Assembly (NCBI RefSeq): GCF_008831285.2
Contig: NC_045145.1
Span: forward strand, 22,318,802-22,382,801
Direction: 5' to 3'
DNA length: 64,000 nt
From: Nymphaea colorata
Taxonomy: Eukaryota; Streptophyta; Magnoliopsida; Nymphaeales; Nymphaeaceae
Within the stretch, counting starts at the first letter, position 1, and every line of letters begins with the position of its first letter. Position numbers and translations under genes: made by a program. Under the pieces are notes generated by a model. That model was given only the letters and a program-made list of their open reading frames with translations, did not search any database and was not told where the DNA came from. Below are positions 1-10,880 of the stretch, one piece after another.

Positions 1-9
1 CTTCTTCCC

Positions 10-350
10 TCAGGTATGCTATTGTCAATAGTTTGGCTTTGTGGGCTCAAAGAAGTTGACTCGCTATCTATTGTCAATAGTTTGGCTTTGTGGGCTCAAA
101 GAAGTTGACTCGCTATTTTGAGGTTCAGAAATACTCACTTCAGTGTAAGAGGGCGGTGGAGGGGTGCATGAAAAAATCAGCTCCGAAAACAAGAAGAAGA
201 TGCTGCTGGGAAAACAACCAGCCGTCTGATGGCTGCAGCTGCTTGTTCTTCCTCAACAAGGGGCGAGAAAGTGGAAGCCCTTTTGAAAGAGGCTATTCAG
301 GAGCAGGGCATCCAAGGGATAGGCGGAACTTCAAATACCTGTAGCTTCTT
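10..350 (+). pseudogene. Degraded 3' coding fragment, unknown family (tentative)
   Basis: The stretch reads like a decayed terminal exon. An acceptor-like ccctcag is followed by coding-like sequence in more than one frame. One frame (90-344) gives LTRYFEVQKYSLQCKRAVEG and continues open. Another (from 172 to about 352) reads a charged, coiled-coil-like peptide containing GEKVEALLKEAIQEQG. The better-looking segments lie in different frames, and a 49-bp duplication sits upstream, which suggests frameshifts in a former exon. I do not recognise the family. An ordinary intergenic stretch with chance open frames is the alternative. Confidence 0.3.
19..116. repeat. 49-bp perfect tandem duplication
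   Basis: A 49-bp segment beginning ctattgtcaatag occurs twice back to back (19-67 and 68-116) without a visible mismatch. It lies at the start of a coding-like stretch, and the 49-bp period would break any reading frame through it. Confidence 0.9.
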
Positions 351-1826
351 CGTGTGAATTCCAAATAAGATGAAACTTGGTCTCAGGGTTCCCAAGCAAC
401 TTAGAATCTCATTCCAAACCTGCTCGACATCTGATTTTAATGTGAGAGAGCACAGGTGAAGAAAGACCTACCGCCTGTACTTCAAACGTCGCAGGAAACA
501 GTCCAACGACAAGCAGTCACTCAAAAATGCATAACTCCTCAACCACTGCTCGAAAAAATGTGAAACTTGGCTGGTAGAATCCTCGGAAGCAGACGATTCC
601 AACGAGCCTATACTCAACGTATTTCGACGATGACAGCGCCGGCCGCCGGAATCCAGCACAGTTTCTGGTTTCAAAGCAAAAGCACAAACATAATACCCGA
701 CGCCTTTTTCTTTGATTTCTCCCTCACTTCAGCACCAACACATCTCAAATTTGGTAGGAATCCTCCTCAGACTCAGGCAAATCCAACGAGCCCTGGCTCA
801 TCAAATTCCGTCACTGGGGCTGGCTACGCCGGTCGCCGGAAGTCTGACATAAATTCAGTTTCGCAGGAGCAGTTTATGCAGGAACAGAAAAAAAATGAAT
901 TCCAAAACCTTGTCGATGTTATGCCGGCAGCGGTGAGAGGAGCAAGGAGGTTGAGGAATATAGCGACTGGAAAGAAAACAATGATTCTAGGCGGAAGCAG
1001 AAGAAAAAACGGATTCCAGAAGAACTTTCCCCCTTGCCCCCTTTCACTGCTCTGGTCTTCTTGCCTTAGCCGTTGAACAAGAACAGAGGAATTCACCATG
1101 CCACTGTTCTCATACCATGTCAAATATTGAAGAAAGATGACAATCACACATAAACATAAGTTAACGTGGTTCGGCTGTTGCTGCTTACATCCACGAACTA
1201 ACAATACCAGACTTTTCCTTTTTATTCTTTTTTGTTTTTGGTGGTTCACCCTTACACACATTTCCTTTTTATTCTTTTTTGTTTTTGGTGGTTCACCCTT
1301 ACACACATATATTGAGGAGAACCGATAAGAACAACAAAGGAAATAAACAACGAAAGGGGGAAAACTTCTGCACAAGAGGAAAGTTTAACTTTCCTCTTGC
1401 TGCAGACTAGCCGTTGCCTCAACACGCCATGCCTCTGATATGTGTCGTTCACAGCTTCTAATACAGATTTAAATATCACAATCTTCTTTGTCAAAATAGG
1501 GGTACATCCGATGTATTCATGGGTGCGTTGTTTAAAACAAAGCAGCGACAAGGTGTCAGAAAAAAAAAAGAAAAAAAAAGCTCTGTAAAAGAAAAATAGC
1601 AAGAAAAAACATGTAGAAACAAAAAATATAACCAAGAAGAGAAAAAGAAAAATCGAGCGAGATAGTTCCTGATACTTGCAACAAAAAACAACACTATTTA
1701 CAGCATCTGTTATTGGAAGGCGCCAACAAATAAGCACATATTTGAGTAAATTTGCTTGGAACCCCACGAGTGGGAAGAATCTGATTATATGCGCGGTGCA
1801 CAAATTTTCGCGCACAAAATCTTCTT
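351..1826. other. Intergenic region left of NLR copy A
   Basis: No gene is supported here. A 169-codon open frame on the plus strand (567-1076) shows no recognisable domain. It could be decayed coding sequence or chance. Homology with the other block copy begins near 1423, where a segment starting ccatgcctctgat matches the sequence near 18578, so the left edge of the duplicated block lies about there. A- and T-rich runs fill 1555-1690. Confidence 0.5.
1214..1307. repeat. 47-bp tandem duplication
   Basis: A segment starting tttcctttttattc and ending cttacacaca is repeated head to tail with a 47-bp period (1214-1260 and 1261-1307). Confidence 0.85.
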
Positions 1827-4526
1827 CTATTTAATTGAAAGCACTTCGAGTTTGAGGTGTTGGATGCCGTGAGGCACCACCTTAGCCAAACCACAATGGT
1901 GTATCCATAGCTGCTTCAGACTCGGCATGCTGCCTTCCGCGAATGTCACGGTTCTCAGACTTGTTAGATCGACAAGCTGGAGCCTTCGAAGCCTAAGAAA
2001 CCCCAAAGGACCACATTCTAACCGATCAACGTTGTATAAACGATAAAGCCGAAGGTCTGATAGACAAGGAAGTGATTCCAGGCGCGGAAAAGGGTCTTCC
2101 CTGAAGGGCCCATCTGTTAAGGTCAATTTGCTAAGGTTGTTGAAGGAACCAAGGGTATCAGGCAACTCCCACAATTGGCGCAACTCGAGGACTTGCAGGC
2201 GAGGTGGCGGACTTTCGAGCAACCTTTTCCCAAATGGGAAATCAGCATCACCGTAATCATCATCGTGATCATCATCGTGCTCAATGCGCAGCCTAAAGAG
2301 GTGCCTCATGCTGCTGATGGATCCGTAAATCTCTTCAGCATCTTCTTTCTTGACACCCTCTATGTCCAACCTCCTCAACTCCTTCAATTCTCTAATCTCT
2401 GCGGCAATTCCTTTTCTTGAACCATCCAAACCAGTTAATGTCTGTAGGCATCTTAAATTGCTGAAGCCCTTTGGCATGTCGACATTCCATGGAGCCATGC
2501 ATAAATGGCGCAAGTTTCTCAGCCGAATGATCTCATTGGGTAGCATACGAATGTCAGTATCTCTGATATCTAAAGTTTCTAAATTTTGAAGGCTCCCGAT
2601 TGATCTGGGAAGTTTTGGCCTGCGGTTCCTGTGGGTCAACTCCCAGTGGGTCCGAAAGCACAGGTACCTCAAATGGAGTAGGTGTCCTATCTGCTTCGGC
2701 AGTTTCTCTATATAAACATCACTTAAATCCAATACCCTCAGTAACATAAATTGGCCTGAATGTGAAATCAGATTAGGTGTGCTGATGTAACCCACACGAA
2801 AAAAAAGAAGAGAACGTAGGAGTTGAATATTGCCAACTGCGCCTGATAGTACGCTCTCCTCGTCATCTTCAATCCTCTTATTCTCTCCAAAGACAGACAT
2901 CCGACGGGGGCTGACGACATTTGCTCTCCTCACCTGCATATCAAGTATAAATGAGAACTCCTCTTCCCGTGATATGGAAATGGCAAGATCACGCATGAGG
3001 TCATGAATCCTGCACGATTTTACTCGACCATCCATGCTAGTCTCTGCGATTTGAAGCATGCTCCTGTCGATTAATTGTAGCATGTAGTCCTCTCCTACCT
3101 CCTCGGCTGTCGCGCCACTTCTTTCTTCTATGAATCCTTCTGCAATCCAAAGCCTGATCAATTTACTTCTTTTGATCAAATGATCCTCAGGAAATAAACC
3201 ACAATAAAGGAAGCATGGTTTAAGATGTAAGGGCAGCTCATCATAGCTCAACTTTAGAATGCTTGTTATGCTACCCAACTGCCAGCTTAGGTCTTGATTC
3301 ACCTTCTCCCACTCTGACACAGTGCTCTTCTTACACAGTATACCTCCCAATGTTGTGATTGCAAGTGGGAGGCCTCCGCACTTTTGCAGCATACTCTTAC
3401 CCACTTCCTGAAATTCTGGAGGCATAATAGCAGTACTTCCTGGAAATGCCTTTCGGCAAAGTAATGACATTGCTACATCATCAGGAAAAGTTTTCAGTTC
3501 ATGACGGATGAAGTTTACGCTTCTAATTGTTTCTAATCCAGAAGTGACACTCTCTATACGAGTTGTGATCATGATTCCGCTTCCATTGTTATTCTCTACC
3601 AATGCTGAATTGATATCGATGCAAACTGTCTCATCCCACACGTCATCCAACACGAGTATAAATTTTTTTCCTTGAAGGTAGCTGAGAATTTTTCTTCCGA
3701 GTTCAACCTCATCCATTTGCTCTATCTCCTCTCTGGAAGGAAGCAAGTTTTCTTCTGCTTCCTTTGAGGAACTCGGTTCCCTTATTCCTCCAAATTCTAT
3801 TAGCATGAACTTTAATAGAGTTTTGGTATTAAATGATTGGGAAACTGATACCCATGCAGAGCAATTGAAATGTTTCTTCACTTTTGGTTCGTTATAAACC
3901 TTTCTTGCAAGTGTAGTCTTTCCTAACCCACCCATCCCAACTACTGAAATGTAAATTTTTTTGTTGTTACCTGTCACTCCTCCCACAAGCTGATTGACCA
4001 AGAGCTTTACATCCTTTTCAATTCCCACAACTTCTGCTTCCTCGAGGAAATTTGCTTCTGCATAATCTCGCCATTGCCGAATGGTCGCGTCCGGACTCGT
4101 ATCTTCACGAAGCATTTGTATGTCGTAATTGCGCCTTCTTTCAGCGATCTCGACGATTCTCTTCTTGATCTCTTGTACACGGGTTGCAAGGTTATGTCTT
4201 GGAAGTAATTGAGTCATGGCACTGGACAGAGTGCCCAGGAAGTTCATGATTCCACCATAACCTGCATGTCTGGTTCCAAATCGAAGTAAAAACTCATCAA
4301 TAGCATCTTCGATATCATAAGCCACACGTCTTACTTGGTTGACCCATGTTTTGATTCCCTCGTTTCGATCTCTCTTTTTGTCAGCGTCTTCCAGAAAGCC
4401 TTTGATGCTTTCCAGTTCCTCCCTTATCTTCTCAATTTCTTGGCGAATCCCTCCTAACAACTTCGCTTCTTTCACGAGGAAGGTGCCCAGCCTCTCCAGC
4501 AGGAAATTCACAGGAATCGCTGCCAT
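1827..4526 (-). CDS. CC-NB-ARC-LRR disease-resistance protein (CNL), copy A
   Basis: This single-exon gene codes for 899 aa, a normal CNL length. A coiled-coil Rx-type N domain covers about residues 1-135. Its N-terminus, MAAIPVNFLLERLGTFLVKE, fits the MADA-type pattern at M1, A2, V6, F8, L13, L17 and E20. An EDVID-like motif (EDAID) sits at 73-77. The NB-ARC domain carries the P-loop GMGGLGKTT (197-205), kinase-2 LVLDDVWD (291-298), RNBS-B ITTR, GLPL (385-388), RNBS-D CFLYCGLFPED (438-448) and IHD in place of MHD (507-509). Leucine-rich repeats run from about 570 to the end, with an acidic Asp/His-rich stretch between repeats. By family knowledge it is an intracellular receptor for pathogen effectors that switches on ADP/ATP exchange. 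It is RPM1/RPP13-like in layout. I see no break, and the ATG at 4526 is the first in frame. Its paralogue is at 18724-21426. Confidence 0.93.
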   Translation of the reverse strand: MAAIPVNFLLERLGTFLVKEAKLLGGIRQEIEKIREELESIKGFLEDADKKRDRNEGIKTWVNQVRRVAYDIEDAIDEFLLRFGTRHAGYGGIMNFLGTLSSAMTQLLPRHNLATRVQEIKKRIVEIAERRRNYDIQMLREDTSPDATIRQWRDYAEANFLEEAEVVGIEKDVKLLVNQLVGGVTGNNKKIYISVVGMGGLGKTTLARKVYNEPKVKKHFNCSAWVSVSQSFNTKTLLKFMLIEFGGIREPSSSKEAEENLLPSREEIEQMDEVELGRKILSYLQGKKFILVLDDVWDETVCIDINSALVENNNGSGIMITTRIESVTSGLETIRSVNFIRHELKTFPDDVAMSLLCRKAFPGSTAIMPPEFQEVGKSMLQKCGGLPLAITTLGGILCKKSTVSEWEKVNQDLSWQLGSITSILKLSYDELPLHLKPCFLYCGLFPEDHLIKRSKLIRLWIAEGFIEERSGATAEEVGEDYMLQLIDRSMLQIAETSMDGRVKSCRIHDLMRDLAISISREEEFSFILDMQVRRANVVSPRRMSVFGENKRIEDDEESVLSGAVGNIQLLRSLLFFRVGYISTPNLISHSGQFMLLRVLDLSDVYIEKLPKQIGHLLHLRYLCFRTHWELTHRNRRPKLPRSIGSLQNLETLDIRDTDIRMLPNEIIRLRNLRHLCMAPWNVDMPKGFSNLRCLQTLTGLDGSRKGIAAEIRELKELRRLDIEGVKKEDAEEIYGSISSMRHLFRLRIEHDDDHDDDYGDADFPFGKRLLESPPPRLQVLELRQLWELPDTLGSFNNLSKLTLTDGPFREDPFPRLESLPCLSDLRLYRLYNVDRLECGPLGFLRLRRLQLVDLTSLRTVTFAEGSMPSLKQLWIHHCGLAKVVPHGIQHLKLEVLSIK

Positions 4527-5596
4527 CTCTCTCTCTCAACAGAATATCGTGGGTACTCAGTTTGGAAGGGCATCTTTAGTTTCTTCCCACGGACTTCAGC
4601 TTTTAATTTTTTTTTTTTCTTTCAATTGATCGATGCAGCTTTTATGGGATGACAACAGCAGATTATGTCAATATAATCAAGGAGCACAAGTCGTAGCCAA
4701 AGTAGTAATGGTCTCGCAAAACGGACAACGTCATGGTGATTATGACCTTGTGAAACTACCCCAAACAGTCCATAGGCCCCGCCGGTTCTAACTTGAACGA
4801 TTTGACGACAATGATTACAAGCTATTTGATTAGTTAGTTTAATTGATGATTTGTAAATGTATCATAAAAATATTTTTTGAAGTCAAATATTAGTTGTGAA
4901 TTCATATCATTTGAAAAGATATGAGCATGCCAAGTTTCCTTCTGATCATGTGGTGTCCTGTGATGCCTCGATCAAGTTTGATTTAAGGTGCTAAAAATTT
5001 AGGGAGAGCACATACATACAAACTTTTAGTTGGACAGAAGAAAAAAGATAATCTATATATATTATATATATGAGTGTGAAGTATTTCGTCAAGTAGTACT
5101 TAGGCTTCGTGGTCAAGTTCCAATCAACCTAAAACGCGGGGCCTTATAATATCCGGTAGATTGAATCACCATAAACAGCACGAATTGAACAATTGATGAT
5201 GCCTCTTGATTAACGGATCATACCCAAAATGGTCAAGCATGTTGGGCGCTCAAGTGGTATATATCGCTGACTGTCAGTTTAGCATGGGGTACCGTAGAAC
5301 TGGTTTCTAATTTCTCGCAGCAATCCAAAAAAAAAAAAAAACTTTTTTTTTCCTTTACTGACGCTCAAAAAAAAAAGGTTGAGTCTCAATAGAAGGTGAG
5401 CAAATGAATGGTTGTCAACGCTTTACTGATGCTATTGTGCCTAGTGTTACTAAAACTGGAAGCGACTTGATTAACACTTTTGGTGTCCGCTTGCAACCAC
5501 TGGACAGGTTTTTAGTCAAAGTGGGGGCAACCTTTAATAGAGATCGACCAACGCAGCTGTTGTGGGCAACTTCAGCCTCCCAAGTAGGGCTGTTCA

Positions 5597-5651
5597 ATGA
5601 GTCGAGCTCGACTCGAACTCGCTCGATAAACTTGGCTCGAGCTCGACTCAT
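5597..5651. repeat. 55-bp inverted repeat, gagctcg-rich
   Basis: The arms atgagtcgagctcg (5597-5610) and cgagctcgactcat (ending 5651) are exact reverse complements around a short loop. Similar gctcgagctcg-rich palindromes occur in plant transposon remnants. This is probably a MITE or foldback fragment. Confidence 0.5.
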
Positions 5652-6945
5652 TTAATAAACGAGTGACTGATAATATGTGGTCCGTTGCTAGATAGTCATT
5701 GGATGTCTAAAATATAAAAATTGCCAGCTAGCTAGTGAATGTTGCGTGATTAAAAAAGATTTAAAGTTTCACTGAAAAACCCATAAAATGTTGCTAAAAC
5801 TAGCAAAATATGTTACTACAGTATGAACTGTCACCAACACCCTGTCGTAAACAATGATCGGCAAGATAGGGCAGAGTTCAGTAAAGACATCAGCAGTCGT
5901 TGGTTCGAGCATTACTCAAAACATTGAACAAGTCAAAAGCTTTTGCAAGACGCTATGTAAAGTCGATAGTGTCATGTCATAGATAGCCAAGGCCATTAAT
6001 GGTCTCTTGAATGGAGGTCCACTAGAGCTGCATTTAGCATAGAGCCCATGTGGTTGATGCTTCCTGGAAATTACTTTTCCAACTACACGATGGACCAACT
6101 AAGTTGCTGTTGGACAAGCTTCAACCTCAAGCGCTTGTCCATAATTAGCCCCCAGTAATTGGTGGTGGGTCAAGGTCAAGCCTTCAAGGTGGTGGGTCTA
6201 ACCAGCAGTTAATTGGTGGGACCCACGTGCACGATTTGTTTGGCACACTTGACTTTGACCACTCAATCGGGGTACTTAAGCTCTTCGCCAGGCACATGTG
6301 GGCTCTTTCTTGACAATCGTGACCTTCATGGACCCTACTCCTTTTGTGCCTGTCCGGTTTTCCAGTCTGCTGCTTTGACCCTACTCCTTTTGCGCTCAGC
6401 TCTGCATTATTTTGACAGGGTTTTCCCAATGCCTTTTTATGCTTCTGTTTCTTTGCTGAGATTCATGTTAAATATCCATTTTAGTTATTGATTTCTTTCA
6501 TTTCTGTGCCGAATAAAGAAGTCATTAGCGGTTAGAATGTAGTTTTGTTATTCCTATGTATTTTCTTCATATTATTATTAGATTCATCTTGCTTAATTAT
6601 CCATTAATTAAGCTACTATTGGACTCATTTTCTTCGTTTTTCTTTTAACTAATTACACTTACCCTAATATCATTCGAAATCACCTGGGTGTCAAATATGA
6701 ATTCAATAGATATGTTTTTCAATAGAAATGGCAAATGGTTGACTCTCATAAATTTTTCCTTGCACTTGCAATAGATATGAGCCTTTAGTTCTTGAGGATT
6801 TAAATGTTTGGTTCTTAAAAACCATTTTATTTTCTTTAAGATTCATAAGTCTACAATGCTTGTATACTCTGATATCTTGGTGCTAACCTTCTTCCGAAGA
6901 TTTTAATTGAGCGAGTGATTAAACTTATTAACATGGTACGTGAAA

Positions 6946-6948
<3 letters not shown>

Positions 6949-7014
<66 letters not shown>
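6949..7014. repeat. (TA)n microsatellite
   Basis: An uninterrupted TA dinucleotide tract of about 33 units runs directly into the first copy of the 71-bp tandem repeat. Confidence 0.95.
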
Positions 7015-7017
<3 letters not shown>

Positions 7018-7213
7018 GAAAAAACAAGTATATCCGAGACTTTGTCCAGACCAAAGTGGGACCATTTAGACTATATATATATATACATGAAAAAACAAGT
7101 ATATCCGAGACTTTATCCGGACCAAAGTGGGACCATTTAGACTATATATATATATACATGAAAAAACAAGTATATCCGAGACTTTGTCCAGACCAAAGTG
7201 GGACCATTTAGAC
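7000..7213. repeat. 71-bp tandem repeat, three copies
   Basis: A unit made of a TA run, catgaaaaaacaagtatat and a segment ending gggaccatttagac recurs three times. The atgaaaaaac anchor is at 7016, 7087 and 7158, an exact 71-bp period. A diverged version with only one such unit occurs at the matching place in the second block (about 23730-23830). Confidence 0.9.
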
Positions 7214-7292
7214 GGTTAGACTTAGGTTGAACGGATGGCTCCAATGAATTGTGTCGTCCACTTCTTTCTATATTCCATTTACCGTTGTTTAA

Positions 7293-8634
7293 GGGCCCGT
7301 TTGATTGTCGGGTGAAATTTAACATGGTAAATTTATCATGGTAAATTTTTCTAAAAAAAATTTAGAGGATGAAATTTCTCCCTCTTCCAATCTGAGGCTT
7401 TGTTTGATGCACAGTAACAATTTAACGTGGTAAATTTAACATTGTTTGATGCACAAGGTAGAAAAATGAAGAGACTTTTTTAAAATTGTTAGTAGTTTTT
7501 TGTTTTCTTCTCTTTCCCAATTTGACGTGGGAAGAAATTGAAAAATGATCTTCCAAAACTACGACTAAAGTTGTATTAACTTAATTCCAAAATTCGAAAT
7601 AATCCAATGTCATGTTGCAAAGCAGGTCTGAACTTCTAATATACTCAAGAAAATGTTTCCCTCATCAAGATAATTGCAGGAATGAAAATCAACACCAAGC
7701 TGCTGTCAACAAAACTTGAGATCTATCGATTTCTTGTATCAATAGCAGATATACTAAAAGATCTACCATTTTGTCAAATTATATGTTGGTAGCGGCTGAA
7801 TCTGGTTTTCACAAGAAGAGAGAGTCGAATCATGGATAAACAATTGAGTAGATGACTTCAGCTCATTCAAACTTACCAAACAAGTGATCAATGGAAACAG
7901 ATAGGAATATAAGCATTACCATTATTGCTCCCTGTTGTCCTATAGAAAATGCGAGAAACAAAAACCAACACGAATTAAAATTCCAAAGATAAATTCCAAA
8001 GATATAAGAAATTAACAGAAAAGGGACGAGATTAAAGTTAGGTCAGTCGGGAGACAAGAAGGCACGAGCGTTGGAGGGCAGAGGGGAAGATTGGCTTTAA
8101 ATGGGAAGGAGGGCAGATGGGAGCGTTGCTGCGTTGGAGGGCAGAGGGGAAGATGGGCTTCAAATGGGAAAGAGGGCGGATGAGAACGTTGCTGCGTTGG
8201 AGGGCAGAGAGGAAGATGGACTTCAAATGGAAAGGAGGGCAGATGAGAGCGTTGGAGGGCAGAGCGGAGCCTGGATCGTGAGAGCGAGGAAGACGAGGGT
8301 TGCCGTCGATTGGAGGAAGGGTTGGCGTCGAGGATTGCGAGGGAGGAAGGGTTGCCGTCGAGGGTGCCGTCGATTGGAGAGGAGATGAGTGAAAGAAACG
8401 AGGGAAGAAAAAAAATGGAGCGGGGGAAATTTCACCAGCTCGAAAAATTTTCCCGGCTCGAAAGTCTGAGCTGTGAGCTCGGACTTTTGAGCGGGTGAAA
8501 TTTCAGCCGCTCAAAAGAATAAAAACTGGTGAGGTTTTACGACGTTTGATAAGTCTGGGATGAGCGGGTGAAATTTCACCCACCCATATACATTTCACCC
8601 GTTTCTCTCTTTTTACCAGGCAATCAAACGGGCC
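7293..8634. mobile_element. Non-autonomous TIR element (Tourist/PIF-Harbinger-like), about 1.34 kb
   Basis: The left end gggcccgtttgattg (7293-7307) and the right end caatcaaacgggcc (8621-8634) are inverted repeats, differing only by one extra G on the left. Both ends are flanked by TTAA (7289-7292 and 8635-8638), which fits a TAA/TTAA target duplication. The paralogous block B carries the uninterrupted site once (cgttttttaagaga, near 23893). No transposase frame is visible, so movement would need a partner element. The interior holds gggtgaaattt-type subterminal motifs and a 63-bp minisatellite. The superfamily is inferred from the target site and the GGGCCCGTTTG-like end. Confidence 0.8.
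8038..8265. repeat. 63-bp minisatellite inside the TIR element
   Basis: A purine-rich unit containing ttggagggcagag, gaagatgg and cttcaaatgg repeats about three times with a 63-bp period. The period is a multiple of three, so it creates open frames with a 21-residue repeat on the plus strand. I take these as by-products and not genes. Confidence 0.8.
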
Positions 8635-10880
8635 TTAAGAGACGAAAAAAAGGCTTGATCAAACAACAACTTCTGCCCATTGAACGTGTTGACTGCATGA
8701 TCAAGATTGACCTTTGGTTTCAATAGAGAGGGAAGGGAGGAGGAAGGAAGAACGCACGGTTCAATTCTTTACCTTTTTCCTTTTTTTTTTTACCGTTTTT
8801 CAAGACAAGGTCAAAATAGGAATTTCACTTTCATAAACCGCTTACATATTTCGACAATTATCATGACCGTTCATTCAATCTAAATTGAGCACTTCAAAAT
8901 AACGACCCTTCATGCAATCTAAATTGAGCACCTCAAAATACTGGATGTCTATCAACTTTTTCTTTTTATTTTTTTCTCCATGTCTATTTTAAACCATATG
9001 GCTGTTCAAGCATTTTTAGACAATGTCTAACATCCAACAAAATAGAAAAAAGTATCATGGGAGAAGGTATATCTAAATCATATTCTAATATAGTCGAGAA
9101 AAGTAAGACCATTTATTTTAAAATCCATATTTTTCGGTGTTTTTTAGCATATTATTTTGACTGTGTTTTTTATTTATTCATATATATGGGTTTGTGAAAA
9201 ACAGCCATAAAGCTGATCAGCTAAAATGGCATACCTATTGTCGCAGAATCAAAGGCTATATACACATGTAGAAGGAGTCTAAGACAAACCTGAAGCCTGA
9301 AACCTTAATCTCTTGAGATAAGCAGTAGCAGTCCCATCTTGAGCACCCACAAAGAAAAAAGGTTCACATTAGTCATGACCTTGAAGGTCCGACTCATCCT
9401 TTGGCTTGTGTCGACAGCTGAGTGGAATCTAAGTCTTAGGTGCTGTTACTGGATTTTATGTGACAGTGTCACAAAAATTAAAGCACATCAACATAGTGAT
9501 ATCAGCAGATAACTGTTGCCATGTATGTCGGGCTAATCAGACACTGCTTTGCCTAATTTGGATTCAGATTCGGACATAGTATCTGAACTTTTGCGTGCGT
9601 GCAATTGGATTTGGATATATCCATGAAGCATAGTTGTAAGATCTAGACGTGACAAGAAAAAACCCTGCACTAATTAATCTAATGAGATGTGAATTTAATT
9701 TATTATTGGATATTGTACCTGGATTAGAATACGGGCTTTGTGCTAATACATAAGAAATTCTAATAAAAAACGTATCTAATACTGCTGGCGTTCATGTTTT
9801 GTTTATTAAACAGCTGCCCCCGTTTGATTAAACATATTGATCACTGCGGCATGGACGCTTGTCAAGTATTCACAGCTTCATATGCTAAGAAGAAGGCTAA
9901 TGGCAATTATTAACACGTCTCCAATCTCCTCAGCTCATGTCGCTGAAAATACTCGAAGCTCATGAGCTTCTTCTTCCTTACTCACGTCACGTATTTTCAG
10001 TCTCCTCTCTTATGCAAGCCTGCTGGAAAAGAGAGCTCACATCCTTATTATTTCCAATCAAAATAAAATACTAATTAACATAAGGACTCTGATTTTTTTT
10101 ATAAAATAGTTAGCAATGGCACGTGGCATTCGTGAATCGGCCTCCGAATCAAATGAGTTTGCCATCAACTCAAGTCTCTAATTTTAGACTGTTAATTACT
10201 TTAATAGAAAATATATATGGGTTAAAATGCATGTGCCAATAAGCCGTATAAGAGTGAAACTGTTTGCCTATTGCTTGTAAAGCTGGTTATACTAATTAGA
10301 GTATTGAAGCCAATTTCAATAGTTAATCAAATATTTTTTTTTTTGTATTAAAAAAAGTCACTCCCAGATCGAAAGACTTTGCCGCCTGTCTGTTCAATAG
10401 TGTAAACCTTCGAAGCTAGTATCTCCACCCTCCGGCCTATTCTTGCACCAGCTTCCAAAAAAGTATAACGATTATTAGGTTCAAATCAAAGTTGCATGAT
10501 CATCTAATCGGATGTTGAGAGGAGAGTTCAATTACGGCTAGTTATTTTGTTTGGCTGGGCATCACTTTGTAACTATGCTTGCTATCTGTCACTGGCTAAT
10601 AATTTTGCTTCTTTTTATGTTGCGTTTTTCTTCGGTTTTATATACTAAATGACTATCATCTTCTTCCTTTCTAGAGAGTATATAGTAAAACTAAGTTTAC
10701 TTAAGAAAAACATTAAATTAGAAGTTGAGTAAGCTCGCTTTTCAGTTGTTTTCTTTGGTGAAAGTGACGGCCTCTGGAGTGGGAACCTTCGTCTCGCATT
10801 CATTGGATTCTTTCGTCACAGTGGGGTGGGAGATCTGTCGAACCATTTGCTCTCTCTTTTTTCATGGCTTCAAGACTTGA
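8635..10880. other. Intergenic region between the TIR element and PPR pseudogene A
   Basis: A small tandem duplication (period about 39 bp, anchor caatctaaattgagcac) lies at 8873-8940. The stretch 9228-9880 matches 24231-24850 of block B closely, and 10560-10880 matches 25445-25768 just upstream of the intact PPR gene. The intervening 9880-10560 has no counterpart in block B and shows no gene. Confidence 0.6.
9228..9880. repeat. Strongly conserved non-genic block shared with 24231-24850
   Basis: By eye the two copies differ by scattered substitutions and a few short indels over more than 600 bp, although no gene is visible. On the minus strand a short exon-like frame reads about YLKRLRFQAS before a CAG|GTTTGT donor-like site near 9290. 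This suggests a gene remnant or a regulatory block carried along by the segmental duplication. Confidence 0.6.

Larger units (their letters stand above)
4527..7292. other. Intergenic region upstream of NLR copy A
   Basis: It contains the presumed NLR promoter, which reads leftwards from about 4527. About 500 bp next to the gene (4527-5100) is homologous to 21427-21960 upstream of the second NLR. A 55-bp palindrome rich in gagctcg lies at 5597-5651. Homology with copy B resumes near 6880 (ttggtgctaaccttctt, also at 22000). Between these points I see no gene, only AT-rich sequence. Confidence 0.6.

Noticed and set aside
2175-2589. Plus-strand open frames inside the NLR gene (also 4339-4629 and the equivalents in copy B)
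   Set aside because: They are antisense shadows of the NLR coding sequence, with no start context or family of their own.
6851-7140. Open frames made of repeated Tyr-Ile
   Set aside because: They are translations of the TA microsatellite and the 71-bp repeat.
8101-8388. Open frame with a 21-residue repeat
   Set aside because: The 63-bp minisatellite has a period divisible by three, which keeps a frame open without selection.
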